This document shows positions 1-11,127 of a stretch of DNA of 64,000 nucleotides, in pieces. Position 1 is the stretch's first letter; each line of letters opens with the position of its first letter. The stretch spans positions 531,001 through 595,000 of the forward strand of contig JAJGOT010000157.1 of the NCBI GenBank assembly GCA_022457155.1, read 5' to 3'. Origin of the DNA: Cladopsammia gracilis. Taxonomy: Eukaryota > Cnidaria > Anthozoa > Scleractinia > Dendrophylliidae. The translations under genes were made by a program, and so were the position numbers. The notes under the pieces are model-generated. The model did no database searches. It was given only the letters and a program-made list of their open reading frames with translations, and had not been told where the DNA came from.

Positions 1-38
1 TGAAAAAAAAAGATGAATATTTTATATTGACCACTCAC

Positions 39-126
39 CTTTTCTAATCATGCAATCAGCCACACGTCCTACTATCAGTGCAACAGGAAAATACATGAGC
101 CAGGGAAGAACATTAAATACCCATTT
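39..126 (-). CDS. SLC17A9-like: SLC17A9-like exon 6 (last in the window)
   Basis: Acceptor TTCTTTGTAG, donor AAAG|GTGAGT. It reads KWVFNVLPWLMYFPVALIVG then RVADCMIRK. The donor shows that the gene continues beyond the left edge. Confidence 0.82.
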
Positions 127-3100
127 CTACAAAGAAATAAATAGTGATAATATCAGTACAAACAACAACAACAGCAGCAAAAAGAAACATCTGACAGAAA
201 AAGTATCAAACTGTGGGTGTTTTGATAAAAACTAAATATTTTATGCCGGGGAACCAACTGTTAACATGTACATTTTGTAAAATAAATGTCGTCACTGACT
301 GCAATGACATGTATCATCTACAATCACCAAAATTCATTAAAATTTTCCATACTTGCTTATATTTTGTAAGTATACCATTGGGATGCATTATTGAAGGAAT
401 AGTAAATGTCACTAAGTACATTGTTGAGTTATCATGCAGGCCGGAATTTTATAAACCACAAATGAACTCCTCAGAGAAGCACAGGCAACAGGCAGTGCTG
501 CTCACACAGCTCAGGTGTTTTTTTTTTTACTTCCCAATTGCTTACATAACTCAACTTGTAAGGCATGAAAAGCAAGTTTACTATTTCATTTATAAAATGT
601 CTTATGATTTGCACGAGTTTGTCCCAGTGGCATAGGGCCCATGTTTTATGATGGTATAATGAACTTCATCTGAACATCACCAAAGTAGTAGTAGTAGTAG
701 TATAATGTGTAATGTGTAGAGTGAAGACATGATCCTTACTGTTGTGTAAGATCATTAATTTTCTTCACTTTACATTCCCTATCTGCAGTTCATTTCATAT
801 GATTCATTCAGATACCTAATTTGTCAATATGGAACATGTAGCTTACCTTACTTCCGGGGTAATGCTCTTCAAAGTACATAGGAAGCCATGCAAACACATT
901 CCAGAATGCGCATCCCTGGCAGAAATGTGCTATAACAAGGCCCCTGAAATGAGTTTTTCAAATGAAACATTATACATGTACATGGCAATTCCTGTTTTCA
1001 TGAGAAGCTTTGTAAAAGTGTAAATTCTGTCAAGTGTGATCATCCAGGTTAATGTAGTTCTGTTCTGAAAAGAATTGTTGTTATTGACATTGACTGAAGT
1101 TTCAACAACCTGAGAGGAAGTCATCTTCAGAGTCATGTGAATTGTATAACATCATATATATTATTAACTTTTGATCACTGTTTAGATTTGTAAAATTTTA
1201 ATATATTCATTGTAATCATTGAATTACTTAAAAAAAAACTCAATAAAAAAACTGATCATCAAGTTAATGTGGAGGAGCAGTGATACGTCTAGTGTCTTCA
1301 CATTACAGAAGTTCGCGTGAAAAACTTGACATTGATTTTTTTTTTGCAAAATTTTTACTACAGCCAGGTAATGAATTACTCGTGTCAGAAATGCAAAAAA
1401 AAATGGGGGCTCACTGACTTTGTTTCGAGAGATAAGATATCTGAAAGGCGACATGACTAATTTTGAAAAATCGGTTTCCTTACTCAATGTGGCCCCAATG
1501 TCTGTTAGTCTAAAAATATTGTAAATCAATCTTCAAAAAACAACTTTCTATGCCATAATAATATGGCTCTGTTAAGCACATTAAATCAACTTGTCATGTC
1601 CCTAAAAGTAAACCTAATCTTTAACAAGTCAAGAGCATTTTGCAAACCCTCAGACAGTCGCAAGTTGGGATTTAAACTTCCTACATTGATTTTTTGTCCA
1701 TTTTTTCACAATATGTCAAGAATTAGTAAAGAAAATTGTCTATCGCCAAAAAAGAAGGGGTCACCGATCATCCAAGCAAGTTAACTATAAGTAAAGTTAA
1801 TGCAACAGCTACCATCCCTTTATGTGTTTAGACTTCTTCCTTTTTGCGTGCTCCTGCATGGCATGGCATGGCATTGCAACAGGGATTGCGTGCGCAGTAA
1901 GGATGTGCATAAACAATTAGCACAATTAGGGTTACTCATGTAAGCACCATCTTAGTGATTGTACAATCATGTATAAACGATACAATTCACTCTTCACATC
2001 TAATAATATTAAGACATTTAAGTTAGATCAGGGCTGAGCTGTTGCTAGTTTATTTGCATGTAAAGTTGTCAATATCTTTAACAAGCTATTAAGTGCAAAT
2101 GAGCACTTCATGACTTATGCAAGCCATGTACATATCAATGGCCCAGCTTGTACATTACCTACGTAAGACAAGAGTTCTATAAATAATCCTATTGTCATTC
2201 GCCATCCAGTTGGGTACTAGCAGAATATTACAGATACCACGCAGCTCTTCAGAACCTCTAATTTCATTGGACCCGGGTATCATGCAGCTCTATTGTTTAC
2301 AGGGCTAGGGTCCACTGTTGTGTTGGTTGTTCTACTGCTTTCTCAGCCAATCAGAGAAGACCTTGTAATAGCTGTGTACTGTCCCATAATATTAGGGAAG
2401 GGGTAGAGCAGTGGTACTTCTAGTCACTTAATGCTACAGAAACCAAAGTTACACAGCAACAGTTGTGGGATTTTAATACTCACCACACAGCTGGGTGTCT
2501 TGCAAACACTCCCCATGGTACATTGACTAAAGACGCTCGCTCATAACTACTGGGTTCAACCATTTTAATGTTACCAAGTGCAAACTGTTGTTGCTCTGGA
2601 AGAAGTAAATAGAATCTCCAAAGATATGCCCATAATAATGCCATGAGACCATGAAAAATAAACACACTATGCCAGCCAAACTGGGAAAGAAATATTGAAC
2701 CAAAACTGCCCATAAACAAGGTTCTATGGAGAATGAAAGAAGATATTCAAGATTACTTATAACTAAAACAACAATTTCCTTTAAGTCTATGAAAATAGAT
2801 ACATGTACAGTGTATTATTCAACTATGCTGTCATTTAACCATATCAGGGCAAGAGAATGTACAAAAATATGCAAGCATATTAACCCTAACCCTAACCACT
2901 GTACCATATCAGTTTGACAGGTTAGGAACAGAGTGAAGTTAGTTGTAAGTGTGCGCACTCAGGATGAGAGTGAAATACTGGGCAAAAAAATAAATCCCAT
3001 ATTTGATAGTTTGACAGATAATACGCTTGGATATTTTACTCATTGCTCACATTTTTCCTTAACCCTACGGAGCTCAGAAAAATACTACGCAACTCATAAA

Positions 3101-6100
3101 AATTAATATCCACACATATTGCCTGTCAAACCATGAAATAAGGTGTATTTATTACACTTTGAAAGCCCCCTATCTTATGAATCATTGTCTGGGAAATGAC
3201 TGCAAAAAAATTCAGTTGCTTCAAGTTGATCAGCAAATGTACTGACTGTGTCATGTGTTGCTGAACTTTGAACAAAGCTGATTAATGTGCTAAATATCAT
3301 AAATTAAACGAGAGCCTACCTCTAATCCCTATCAAAAACATTTGACACAGTCACATTAGATTTGCTTTGTTAAATGTTCACCAAAAATGAAGCTTTTCAT
3401 TTTAGTAATAATTATTAGTAATTAATATTATCCTTGGATTTGTGCATGGCACTACTTAGGTCCCTGGCAAGTATAGATGCTTGGCAAGGGGCACAGCTGT
3501 GCAACAATGTAGTGCACCACAGCTCAATTAAAGAGGGGCTTTTTCAAAGTCCAGGTACAAGTTAGAACAAACAGTATAATATTGCATACAAGTACTTACC
3601 CTACTGGGCCACCAGCAAATATTGTACTTGTTAAAAATGTTCTGTCTTTAATTGGAATTCTTTTAGCTATGATGTTTGTTAAAGAAGGATAGTGCAGACC
3701 TGAAAAAAGGAGATGTTTCATATTATTTATAAGCTAACAGGAGTAACTAATAATTACACTGAACTCTCTCTGAGCCAGATACTCTTGGGACCAACTCAAA
3801 CTGTCTGCTTTACAGAGTGCTGCAGTATTTTGAAGGTGTCTGCCTAAAAGAGAGTTAAGTTACAGACAAACAAGTGAAATTCAGAGACTTTGCCTTACAG
3901 AGGTGTCTGCCTTGCGGGAGTTGACAAATCCTTTTAACCCTTTAAGCCCCAAGGGTTTTTGTGTTTTTGAGCAATTTCCTGCATACACACGCGCCATAGG
4001 CTTTCGTGACTCCATATGTGAAGTTACCATTGAAAGTGCTGCTGTTCTAAAATACTGAAGGCTCGAGTTTACTGGAAACGTCATTGTGACGTGGTCATTT
4101 TGCTTCGTTCTCAATAAAGGCTTCAATATTATGTTTCTGCGATTTTTGGTACATGTAAGTTTACAGCCATTTTTCATCTTTAGTAGCTGCCTGATGAGCA
4201 TCATTAAGCTTGAAGGTAGTTCAGAGTCCAGTTTCTCAATGAAACGAGTTAGGTGTTGTACTTCGTTAACGAATTTGGCTCACTGCTTGTTGAACTGGAA
4301 AAATGGCCGCCATGAAACGAAGTAGCCTTTGGGACTCGACTCTGGATGAATTTCTCGACCTACCATGGCATATTTTGGAAGTTGCGACCACTGAAGAACA
4401 CAACAAGCGCGAAATTTCGGTGGTAGGTCAGAGTGGCTGTGGACTTAGTATAAATATGAAATGTGTGGGGGAAGAAATTAACCCTGTCCAAAATTCTTGC
4501 TATTTCCCGGCATGCAGTGTGGTGGTGATGTTGAAAATCGAGGCAAGGCCAGGATGCATTAGAACGAGAGACTGTAGCTCGGCCCGGGCAACGAATAAGA
4601 GCAAACAAAATCACTTCTAAGGTAGGACTAGGACTGAATTAATTTTTGCTATGAATGTTGACTTTTGGGTTTGCAACGATGATTTCAATAAAAAAAACTG
4701 AAGGCAAAAACATGATTTTTGTTGCTTTTCTATGACGTTAAAAACGGTCATTTTTGTTCTTGTCAAAATTCAAATGCTAATATTTTGCAAAAATTGCTGA
4801 CTTTTTTGTGTTTATTGGGTATCTCAATTGAAAGAACTTTCTAGTCAATGCTCACAACTGATAGTTAGGGCAATGTTCGCACGATTGAGGAAATTGCAAC
4901 GTTTTTAAAAGCAGTGGGTCTTGTAGTGCCATTTGGCACTCTTGGGGGTTAAAGGGTTAATTTAATTTGTTTTATTGCTTTTGAACGTTTTTCTCTACCC
5001 TGTGAGCAGATGGTTTCTCCTACCCTACAAACAAGAGAGAAACTGATAATAATAGCTATGTCATAGCATAGCATTTGGTGAAGGAGAAACCAACTGCTTG
5101 CAGGGTAGTTTTTGTAAAATTGCCAATGCATATTATTACTGATCTTACTGCTCAGTTTAGCCATGTTATTTTTATAGTTGTGTTATGGTAGTTACTTTGT
5201 CCCTACCCAGAAATTAAAATTTGTCTTTGATGACCAACCTTGTGAGAGTCCAGTGCACATTCTTGCAGCTAGCATTATCATTGTTGGAGATACAAAAAAT
5301 ACTGAAGACACAGGAAGGAATGGTACCAGGAGGGTTAATATTGACCAAACAATGGCTGCAGATCCTAAAATCACCTCACCGCCATATTTATCACTTAAAA
5401 AACCACCAACAATTTGCGCGGGCATGTATCCCCAGAAGAACGCAGACATAACTGCTCCCTGTGAAAAGAAAAGATATATAATATTTAGATGTCAGATGCA
5501 TAGTAAGAGCACAGCCCCTATAACCCCAAAAATACCATAATAATCTTATGTGCAGGCTCAGCCTCACTGGGGTGTAATTATTCAAGTCTCCTTTGTTAGA
5601 ATAGCACAATGGCATTCAGAGTACATGTAGGAACGCTAGGACGTAGCATTGTGTGTTTGTATACAAATGTGCACCGTGTACAATTTTCCAAGCATGTACG
5701 ACGACCTGACTGATGTCATAAAACCTAATACTGTATTTTTTCAATTAAACGCCGCTGGCGTTTATTTCAAACTTGGCCTAGTGGACCCGGCGTTTCTTTG
5801 AATCAGTACTTTTTTCTTGCCCACCATTTTTAAAGAAAGGATTATTATTTGTTTTTCTTGGCAGCCGTGTGCCTCGCCCTTGAATATTAAGTTTATTATA
5901 CCACAAATAAACGTTTGAGGGGCTTACTTACAACTTCCTCTATTATACCCGGCGTTTATTCGGTGCCCGGCGTTTAATCGAGAAAATACGGTACAATACA
6001 ATACAACCTAACACCACCTAACACAATAATTATACATCACAATACAGTCGTCGTACACGAGCCATGACCCAAAAGAAAACAAACAAGCATTTTCACAGTT

Positions 6101-6455
6101 TCTGTTGGCTATTAAATCTGCCTAGTTCTACTTTGCACTGCAGTTGCGAAAGCAATGGCAAAGACCTCTGAAGTGAGTTTAGCATAAGCTTATATATAAG
6201 GGCTATGCAGGGTAAATGAAACCCCCAAAATACCACCAAACTTACATCAATCTCCTTATCCCATTTCATGTCTGAGCTCATGGCCGCCATACACAACGGA
6301 ACAGCTGATCTTGTCGCGTACAACAACAGAGTACCACAAAACATAGCCACTATCCAATGCCTTCTCTGGTTCTCGGGCCACTGAAATGCCGTGTCTCCTT
6401 TGTGATTTTCATTGCCCATGTCGATCTTCAAACGTATGGGCGTCGAAGATGTCAT
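39..6455 (-). CDS. SLC17A9-like: SLC17A9-like major facilitator transporter (5' six coding exons; gene runs off the left edge)
   Basis: Six exons joined in frame (6246-6455, 5239-5458, 3600-3699, 2484-2723, 847-943, 39-126; 318 codons) give the N-terminal three quarters of an SLC17-family MFS transporter. The order matches vertebrate SLC17A9 (VNUT): an RRHWIVAMFCGTLLLYATRS first helix, FFWGYMPAQIVGGFLSDKYG (helix 2 and the A-motif loop, conserved FFWGY and G-x-x-x-D), then FGWHSVFIF...LLWAY, FARHPAVW, FAWLPMYFEEHYP and VFNVLPWLMYFPVALIVGR. Family knowledge: SLC17A9 loads ATP/nucleotides into secretory vesicles; the substrate here is inferred only. The start has an in-frame TAA three codons upstream. 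Family length (~430 aa) implies ~110-120 C-terminal residues beyond base 1. Introns 1 and 2 contain MITEs (5731-5991, 3938-4956). Alternative: another SLC17 member such as sialin-like, but the closest recalled match is A9. Confidence 0.88.
847..943 (-). CDS. SLC17A9-like: SLC17A9-like exon 5
   Basis: Acceptor ATTTCAG, donor AAG|GTAAGC. In the phase left by exon 4 it reads GLVIAHFCQGCAFWNVFAWL then PMYFEEHYPGSK, matching the family's helix 7 region. Confidence 0.85.
2484..2723 (-). CDS. SLC17A9-like: SLC17A9-like exon 4
   Basis: Acceptor CATTCTCCATAG, donor GTGTG|GTGAGT. It encodes TLFMGSFGSIFLSQFGWHS, a membrane helix and the central loop ending FARHPAV. The last codon (TGG) is split across the intron. 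Confidence 0.88.
3600..3699 (-). CDS. SLC17A9-like: SLC17A9-like exon 3
   Basis: A short 100-bp exon with acceptor TTTTTTCAG and donor TAGG|GTAAGT. It encodes LHYPSLTNIIAKRIP and the start of the next helix. The phases (1 in, 2 out) match both neighbours exactly. Confidence 0.85.
3938..4956. mobile_element. TTAA-flanked non-autonomous element (piggyBac-like MITE)
   Basis: The element is flanked on both sides by TTAA (3934-3937 and 4957-4960). Its inverted ends are CCCTTTAAGCCCCAAG and, inverted, CCCTTTAACCCCCAAG (15 of 16). It is 1,019 bp, lies in intron 2 of the SLC17A9-like gene and has no transposase-length ORF; the 105-codon frame at 4303-4620 is unrecognised. A TTAA duplication with CCC- ends is the piggyBac superfamily signature. 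Confidence 0.75.
5239..5458 (-). CDS. SLC17A9-like: SLC17A9-like exon 2
   Basis: Acceptor TTTTCACAG, donor CAAG|GTTGGT, phase 0 to 1. It contains the FFWGY helix, the GGFLSDKYGG loop typical of MFS A-motifs and a helix ending in GLSQ. Confidence 0.88.
5731..5991. mobile_element. MITE with ATTAAACGCCG terminal inverted repeats, TA flanks
   Basis: The ends CTGTATTTTTTCAATTAAAC and, inverted, CCGTATTTTCTCGATTAAAC form an imperfect inverted repeat that runs on into GCCG. TA dinucleotides flank it (5729-5730, 5992-5993). The interior repeats CCCGGCGTTT-type motifs. At 261 bp it is non-coding, in intron 1 of the transporter gene. The TA target suggests a Tc1/mariner-type origin. Confidence 0.65.
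6246..6455 (-). CDS. SLC17A9-like: SLC17A9-like exon 1
   Basis: The ATG is at 6455-6453, preceded in frame by TAA. It encodes 70 codons with the cytosolic N-terminus and the first membrane helix. Donor GAT|GTAAG, phase 0. Confidence 0.88.
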
Positions 6456-7163
6456 ATTTTGTTAGCGTACAAATTAAATTGGTTTTCACTTGTTGGTTTA
6501 TGGTGGATTGTTTGTAATTATAAGCTACAATAGCTATCCACTTTCAAAACGCCACATCAAATCGATCATGCATAAGTCGACATCATCACTTGAAAATTCG
6601 TCAAGCGTTACGAAATGACGATTTCGCTTTAAATATATACGCATGTATTGTGTCTTGTGTAATAGGAGTTGATCCTACGATGGAATGGCGCCTATATAAC
6701 ACAACCTACCTCTACCAAATGATCACTACAAATTTGAAAATCTTCCTTGCCATGTCTGACCGGCAAAACGCCGAGTAACCAAGCCTGCTAAATTGGTAAA
6801 AGAAAACATACAGAAAATACCCAGGGGAACATTCCAGGGGTTTCCGGAATCCCCCCTTTTCTCGGCATATTAACGAGAAGTAAAAGCAGAATCCTTTCAG
6901 AAAAAAATAAAGAAAGGAGGAGACTGTTTCAATGGGAAAACGAGAAACCGGAAGTTGGTGCCATTTTACGTTGTGAGCACTTCACTTTAAAAACTTTTTC
7001 CTTTTTGAACGTGACATGCGCATACGTTTTGAATGCCTGTGTAACTGTTTTTAGTCTAGCACACGACCCATCAAGCATGTTGGCTGCTTTAATTACTGAT
7101 CGTGTTTAAATAAAGGATCTACTACTAGTAATTTCAATGTGAAAGTGAGTGCTGGCGAAGGGG

Positions 7164-7170
7164 TATAAAA
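7164..7170 (+). promoter_or_regulatory. Candidate TATA box
   Basis: TATAAAA lies about 25-30 bp upstream of a possible 5' leader that reaches a GGTGAGT donor near 7242. It would serve the small secreted-peptide gene whose coding starts at 7816. This is inference; there is no transcript evidence. Confidence 0.3.
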
Positions 7171-7539
7171 CAGTGGGAAGTGAATTGAACATTGGACAGC
7201 TCCGGTAAATTTTTTCAACTTTTTAAGGGAAGGTGTTTAAAGGGTGAGTAGAGTAGGCTTTCCCTGGGTGAGTTGTAAAAATTACTACAGCAAGTGGTGT
7301 TTTTGAAAATTGCCCAACCATAGCCTTACTGACTTGTATTACCCACACTGCTAAACTAACTATGGACTATGGGCTGCTTTATAAAGAAACCTATTGCCAA
7401 GAACTTATTGTTCAAGTTACAGATATTTTAAAGGCGGATACAGGTCTTGAAAGAACTGCTCGGCTGCGGACATCTGTTTTCTTAACCTATAATAAAACAT
7501 ACCTCACTCTCATGTTTTATGATATTGTCTTTTGTTTTG

Positions 7540-7781
7540 TAATTAACCTCACACTGCTACGGCAAAATATTGCACTGAAACAGATGTCTTTTATTCTCAA
7601 TACGAGCTCAGTAAGGCTGACGCGCTAATCGCAACCGTAAATACTTTGTTGTTTTCAGTAATTAACATCACACTACTACGACAAAATAATGCACTGAAAC
7701 AGGTGTCTTTAATGATTTATTTTCAACAGGAGCTCAGTAAGGCTGACGCGCTTGCAACCGTAAATACTTTGTTGTTTTCAG
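7540..7781 (+). repeat. Two-copy tandem duplication (~120 bp units)
   Basis: The unit running from AATTAAC-TCACAC to TTGTTGTTTTCAG occurs at about 7540-7658 and again at 7659-7781, with a few substitutions and small indels. Both copies end in the same splice-acceptor-like TTGTTGTTTTCAG. The second copy ends just before the leader of the secreted-peptide gene. Confidence 0.8.
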
Positions 7782-7815
7782 TCACTCAGTTTGGGCTTCA
7801 GTAATATTAGCACAA

Positions 7816-7889
7816 ATGACAATCATATCTACCTCCATTCTAATCCTGTTCATAGTTACCTCCACTATTAACCATTTATTGGACATTGG
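7816..7889 (+). CDS. Secreted peptide exon 1 (signal peptide)
   Basis: The ATG at 7816 follows a possible leader acceptor TTGTTGTTTTCAG (ends at 7781). It encodes 24 residues, nearly all hydrophobic or Ser/Thr, and ends at the strong donor GG|GTAAGTG. Confidence 0.6.
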
Positions 7890-9372
7890 GTAAGTGTCAG
7901 CTGTTTGGAGAACAATAATCAAGTTATTTATCAATCAGTACAGATGTTTCTTTGAATTCTTTTTCACTGCTATCTTTCCCGCCGACGATTCGACCTAGAA
8001 ATCTCACGAACCGACTTTATACGTCGATTGTGTCTGCTACATAATTAACTGTAACGTTGTAAATTTAATCAAGCTTCTAAAATGTTTGACCAGTGCTATG
8101 CAGAAACAGTGACCGTTTGGACCGTTTGCTACTTCTTAGAAAGAGTTGTAGAGTTGATTGTAGCTTGTATCTACCCGAATAATACGAATCGCCGGCTTCT
8201 TGCCGCCTGAATTCTGAAATTCGGACAGAGTCCTAGCTTTTAACTATATATCGGTAACCTGCAATAAATGAGAATTTTTCTGTTGAAGGCCGACGATGCT
8301 AATCTTTAGGGTTCGGGTGCTCTAGAAAAACAATAACATGAAAGTTTACACAGCGTTAAGCTTTTTTCTTTCCAATTGATCAAACATCCAATAAGGTATA
8401 CATTTAAAGTATGTACTGTGCTGGCTACTCAGATAAATTCGTTTCTTTGTGTCTGTATAATGAATGCAGGCACAAAATTAACTTTCAATTCAAAATGACT
8501 GCTCGCCGCATCACCGTTATTTTCTTTCTTTTGTTTGGCGCGAGAACTGAGTCCGAGAGAATACAAACGGATCGAGCTGTGAACGGCAAAGCTGCAACGT
8601 TGATTTCAACCTTCATGTGCGTTCTCGGATCTGAGGAAAAAGAACTCTCACAGTTTATACTACATTCCGAGGCGACCAATATAAAAATGACGGAGATGTT
8701 CGCCGGTGATTTTGAATACAACCCCCCCCCCCCGCTCCCTCCCCCCCCCAAAAAAAAAGGGTACCAGATTCTCGTGAACATGGGCGCACCCCTCGTTATT
8801 TTTTACTACTAAGCAGGTTCTTCTAAAATGTACGACGATCATCGCCGTTATCTTTATATTGGAGTACCTCCAGGGATCACATGCACGCAACACCGTCAAG
8901 TCAGGATATGAAACCATCCTTCTCTAAGGAACACACCGCCACTGTGGTAAAGTCTGGTTCAAATTAACCAGCCAATATAGGTCAATGCCTAGCCTACAAA
9001 TATCCAAGAGGAACATGGGAGTAGTAAATTGGCGATTAAAGTACAATGTAATATCCTCATTTAATTTATTTTTTTTAGATACATGTGTGATTACTATACT
9101 GATTTTAATGCTAGGTTCTCAATTAGCTGTACAGCTAAATACCCTGTCACTTAAATAAAGGCCAGTATTAATTAACTAATTAATTAATTCTTTCATTCAT
9201 TCTCAATAGCTTTGGAAACTCTGAAGAATCAGTGAGTGACGATGAAGGAGGAAAGTCTGGATCAGGAAACTTAACAACAACTCCGACCAGTGAAGTGGGC
9301 ACAACTGATTTTGCCATGACAACAGACATGCAAGACCCAACGCCAGCAAATACAACTGTTAAACCTACTTAA
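7816..9372 (+). CDS. Small secreted acidic Ser/Thr-rich peptide (two coding exons)
   Basis: Exons 7816-7889 and 9210-9372 join in phase 2 to give 78 residues. The first 20 or so (MTIISTSILILFIVTSTINH) form a textbook signal peptide. The rest has no Cys; it is Ser/Gly/acidic (EESVSDDEGGKSGSGN), then Thr-rich (LTTTPTSEVGTTDFAMTT) and ends TVKPT. The donor is GG|GTAAGTG, the acceptor TTCTCAATAG, and the stop is TAA. I do not recognise a family. The composition would suit an O-glycosylated or mineral-associated secreted peptide, or a propeptide. A C-rich frame in the intron (8411-8812) is not joined to it. Confidence 0.6.
9210..9372 (+). CDS. Secreted peptide exon 2 (mature region)
   Basis: The acceptor TTCATTCTCAATAG precedes CTTTGGAAAC. 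The frame stays open to TAA at 9370-9372 and encodes the acidic and Thr-rich mature part. Confidence 0.6.
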
Positions 9373-11024
9373 TCACGACGTTAAACTAATCTAAACGGAA
9401 CTGAAATTTTAATACCATCACCAGAGCATGCATTTTTTCTTTTATAATCTTTTGAAGAAGACTGAAATGTAAATCCAAACATAAATAGACATTTCTGCCG
9501 ATGTCGCACAAAATCAGTTAATTTTCAGTGCTAACCCTAAACCTGGGGTCATACGCCACACCCCACAAAAACAGTTGGAATTAGTAAATTTTGATCATTA
9601 TATTTTAAATGGAGAAGTGCCTATCATTCGGTGAACATTCAAGACGTTTTAGATGCACTCATTTTCCTTTTTGAATTACTGCAGGAGGAGAGAACAACCT
9701 TTGTAAACTATACAGTTCATAATGCGGACACAATCTGTCCCGCGCCTCTTATCGGCTCATTTTTAATTATCGGGTGGTTTAATAGAATAGTCATTTTATT
9801 AATCGAAAAAAGTATTAATAAATTTGCATTGAGTCTTGAGATTGTGTACTTCGCGTAAATTAATCACTGATAGTCACATATTTACTTGGGGAAAAACTGC
9901 ACCAGCTTTGGCGGAAAAAAAAAACACACCTCTTCATGTTGCTAAGCAATGGCGCGGTCCTGCGCTGACTCAAATCTGGGAAATATCTCTGACTTCTCAG
10001 TATTTTCGGTGAAAGGAACAGTGCAACTTACAATATCGTATTTACCCATTTTACAACTTGACTTGTTTTCGTCAGTTTACTCTTATCGGTCAACTTTCAT
10101 TAACCGTTTGTTTTCATTTTCACTTACCCGAAGCTCGCCCGACATCCCAATTAAATCTCCCGTCCTTACGTTCATTACGGACAGGTGTTGAACATTCAGG
10201 CCTAAAGGAACTGTGCAATAATTAGCAGGATGTGTGTGTTGTTTGGGGGGGGGGGGGGGAGGGGTGCACAATGGAAAATCATATCCCAAGAAGGGGGAAG
10301 GAACACCTAACTACTCTATGAAAATGGGGGGGGGGGGGGATTTTCATTGCCAGACTCCCTGGTGACTCAACAATAACCCGCACCACTAATATTAAAATAA
10401 ATACATTCATTTTTCTGGCACTGTAACAATGTACAGAGCATAATAACTTATATTTATTTATTATGGAAAATATAACAAAGGGCACTACTAAGTACCAGAA
10501 TCATGAGTGCACATGTTCTTCATCTATCCGATCATAGTTACATGAGCTTTTCAGCCCAATTATTATGTTGGGGCGAAGTCTAATTTTAACCATTTCTTTC
10601 CCGATTCTCAACCCCCCTCCTGCTAATTATTGCCGGCGCAGTCCCAAAAAATGCTTCCGCTATCACGCTGGCCTCCAATGGCCGATCCATGGGAGGAGTC
10701 TGGGCCAGTGTACTGTAATGATGAAATGAAATGAAAAAATAGTGAATGAATAGTTTTGTACCCTGAAGAAGGCAGCATTGCCGAAACGTCGGGAAAAATC
10801 ATTCTACAAACAGCGTCAAATTTTACACATTTTTTTCATTTCATCATTCAGTATAACGCTGCGCAGGTAATTTAAATATTTATCACTCCAGTGTACTGTA
10901 AAAACGGCAAACTGATCCTTACGGCAAGGAGAAGAGATTGAGACAGAAGTGAAATAGAAAAAAAACAAACAGTTGAATAAATTTGTCCGATACAGGTCCG
11001 ATAATTTATTTCGCCGTTTGCAAA
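9373..11024. other. Intergenic DNA, no gene seen
   Basis: Between the secreted-peptide gene and the palindromic foldback I see only short unsupported frames, G-runs near 10244-10262 and 10327-10340, and an insertion-like segment at 10705-10901. Confidence 0.5.
10705..10901. mobile_element. Possible small insertion bounded by 14-bp direct repeats
   Basis: CCAGTGTACTGTAA occurs at 10705-10718 and 10888-10901. The segment between begins TGATGAAATGAAATGAAAAA and contains the inverted TTTTTTCATTTCATCATTCA. This fits an insertion with a target duplication. The class is unknown. Confidence 0.4.
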
Positions 11025-11032
11025 ACAAACCT

Positions 11033-11118
11033 CAACCTCGTTCCCAGGGTCTCTCATCTTCCCGCTCCCTGGAGCGCTCCAGGGGGCGGGAAGATGAGAG
11101 ACCCTGGGAACGAGGTTG
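11033..11118. mobile_element. Palindromic foldback MITE, copy 1 (CAACCTCGTTCCCAGGGT family)
   Basis: An 86-bp near-perfect palindrome (one mismatched pair) runs from CAACCTCG to CGAGGTTG with its centre at 11075/11076. The 9-bp direct repeat AACAAACCT flanks it (11024-11032 and 11119-11127). A relative at 50759-50841 has the same end octamers. Confidence 0.85.
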
Positions 11119-11127
11119 AACAAACCT

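Noticed and set aside
213..635. 140-codon plus-strand frame
   Set aside because: It lies in an intron of the SLC17A9-like gene, on the other strand, and has no recognisable domain.
2881..2896. AACCCTAACCCTAACC resembling telomere repeat
   Set aside because: Only about two and a half units inside an intron; too short to mean anything.
8411..8812. 133-codon frame with a signal-like stretch (MTARRITVIFFLLFGARTES)
   Set aside because: It ends in a poly-C-derived PPPPP run, lies inside the intron of the secreted-peptide gene and has no supporting splice sites.
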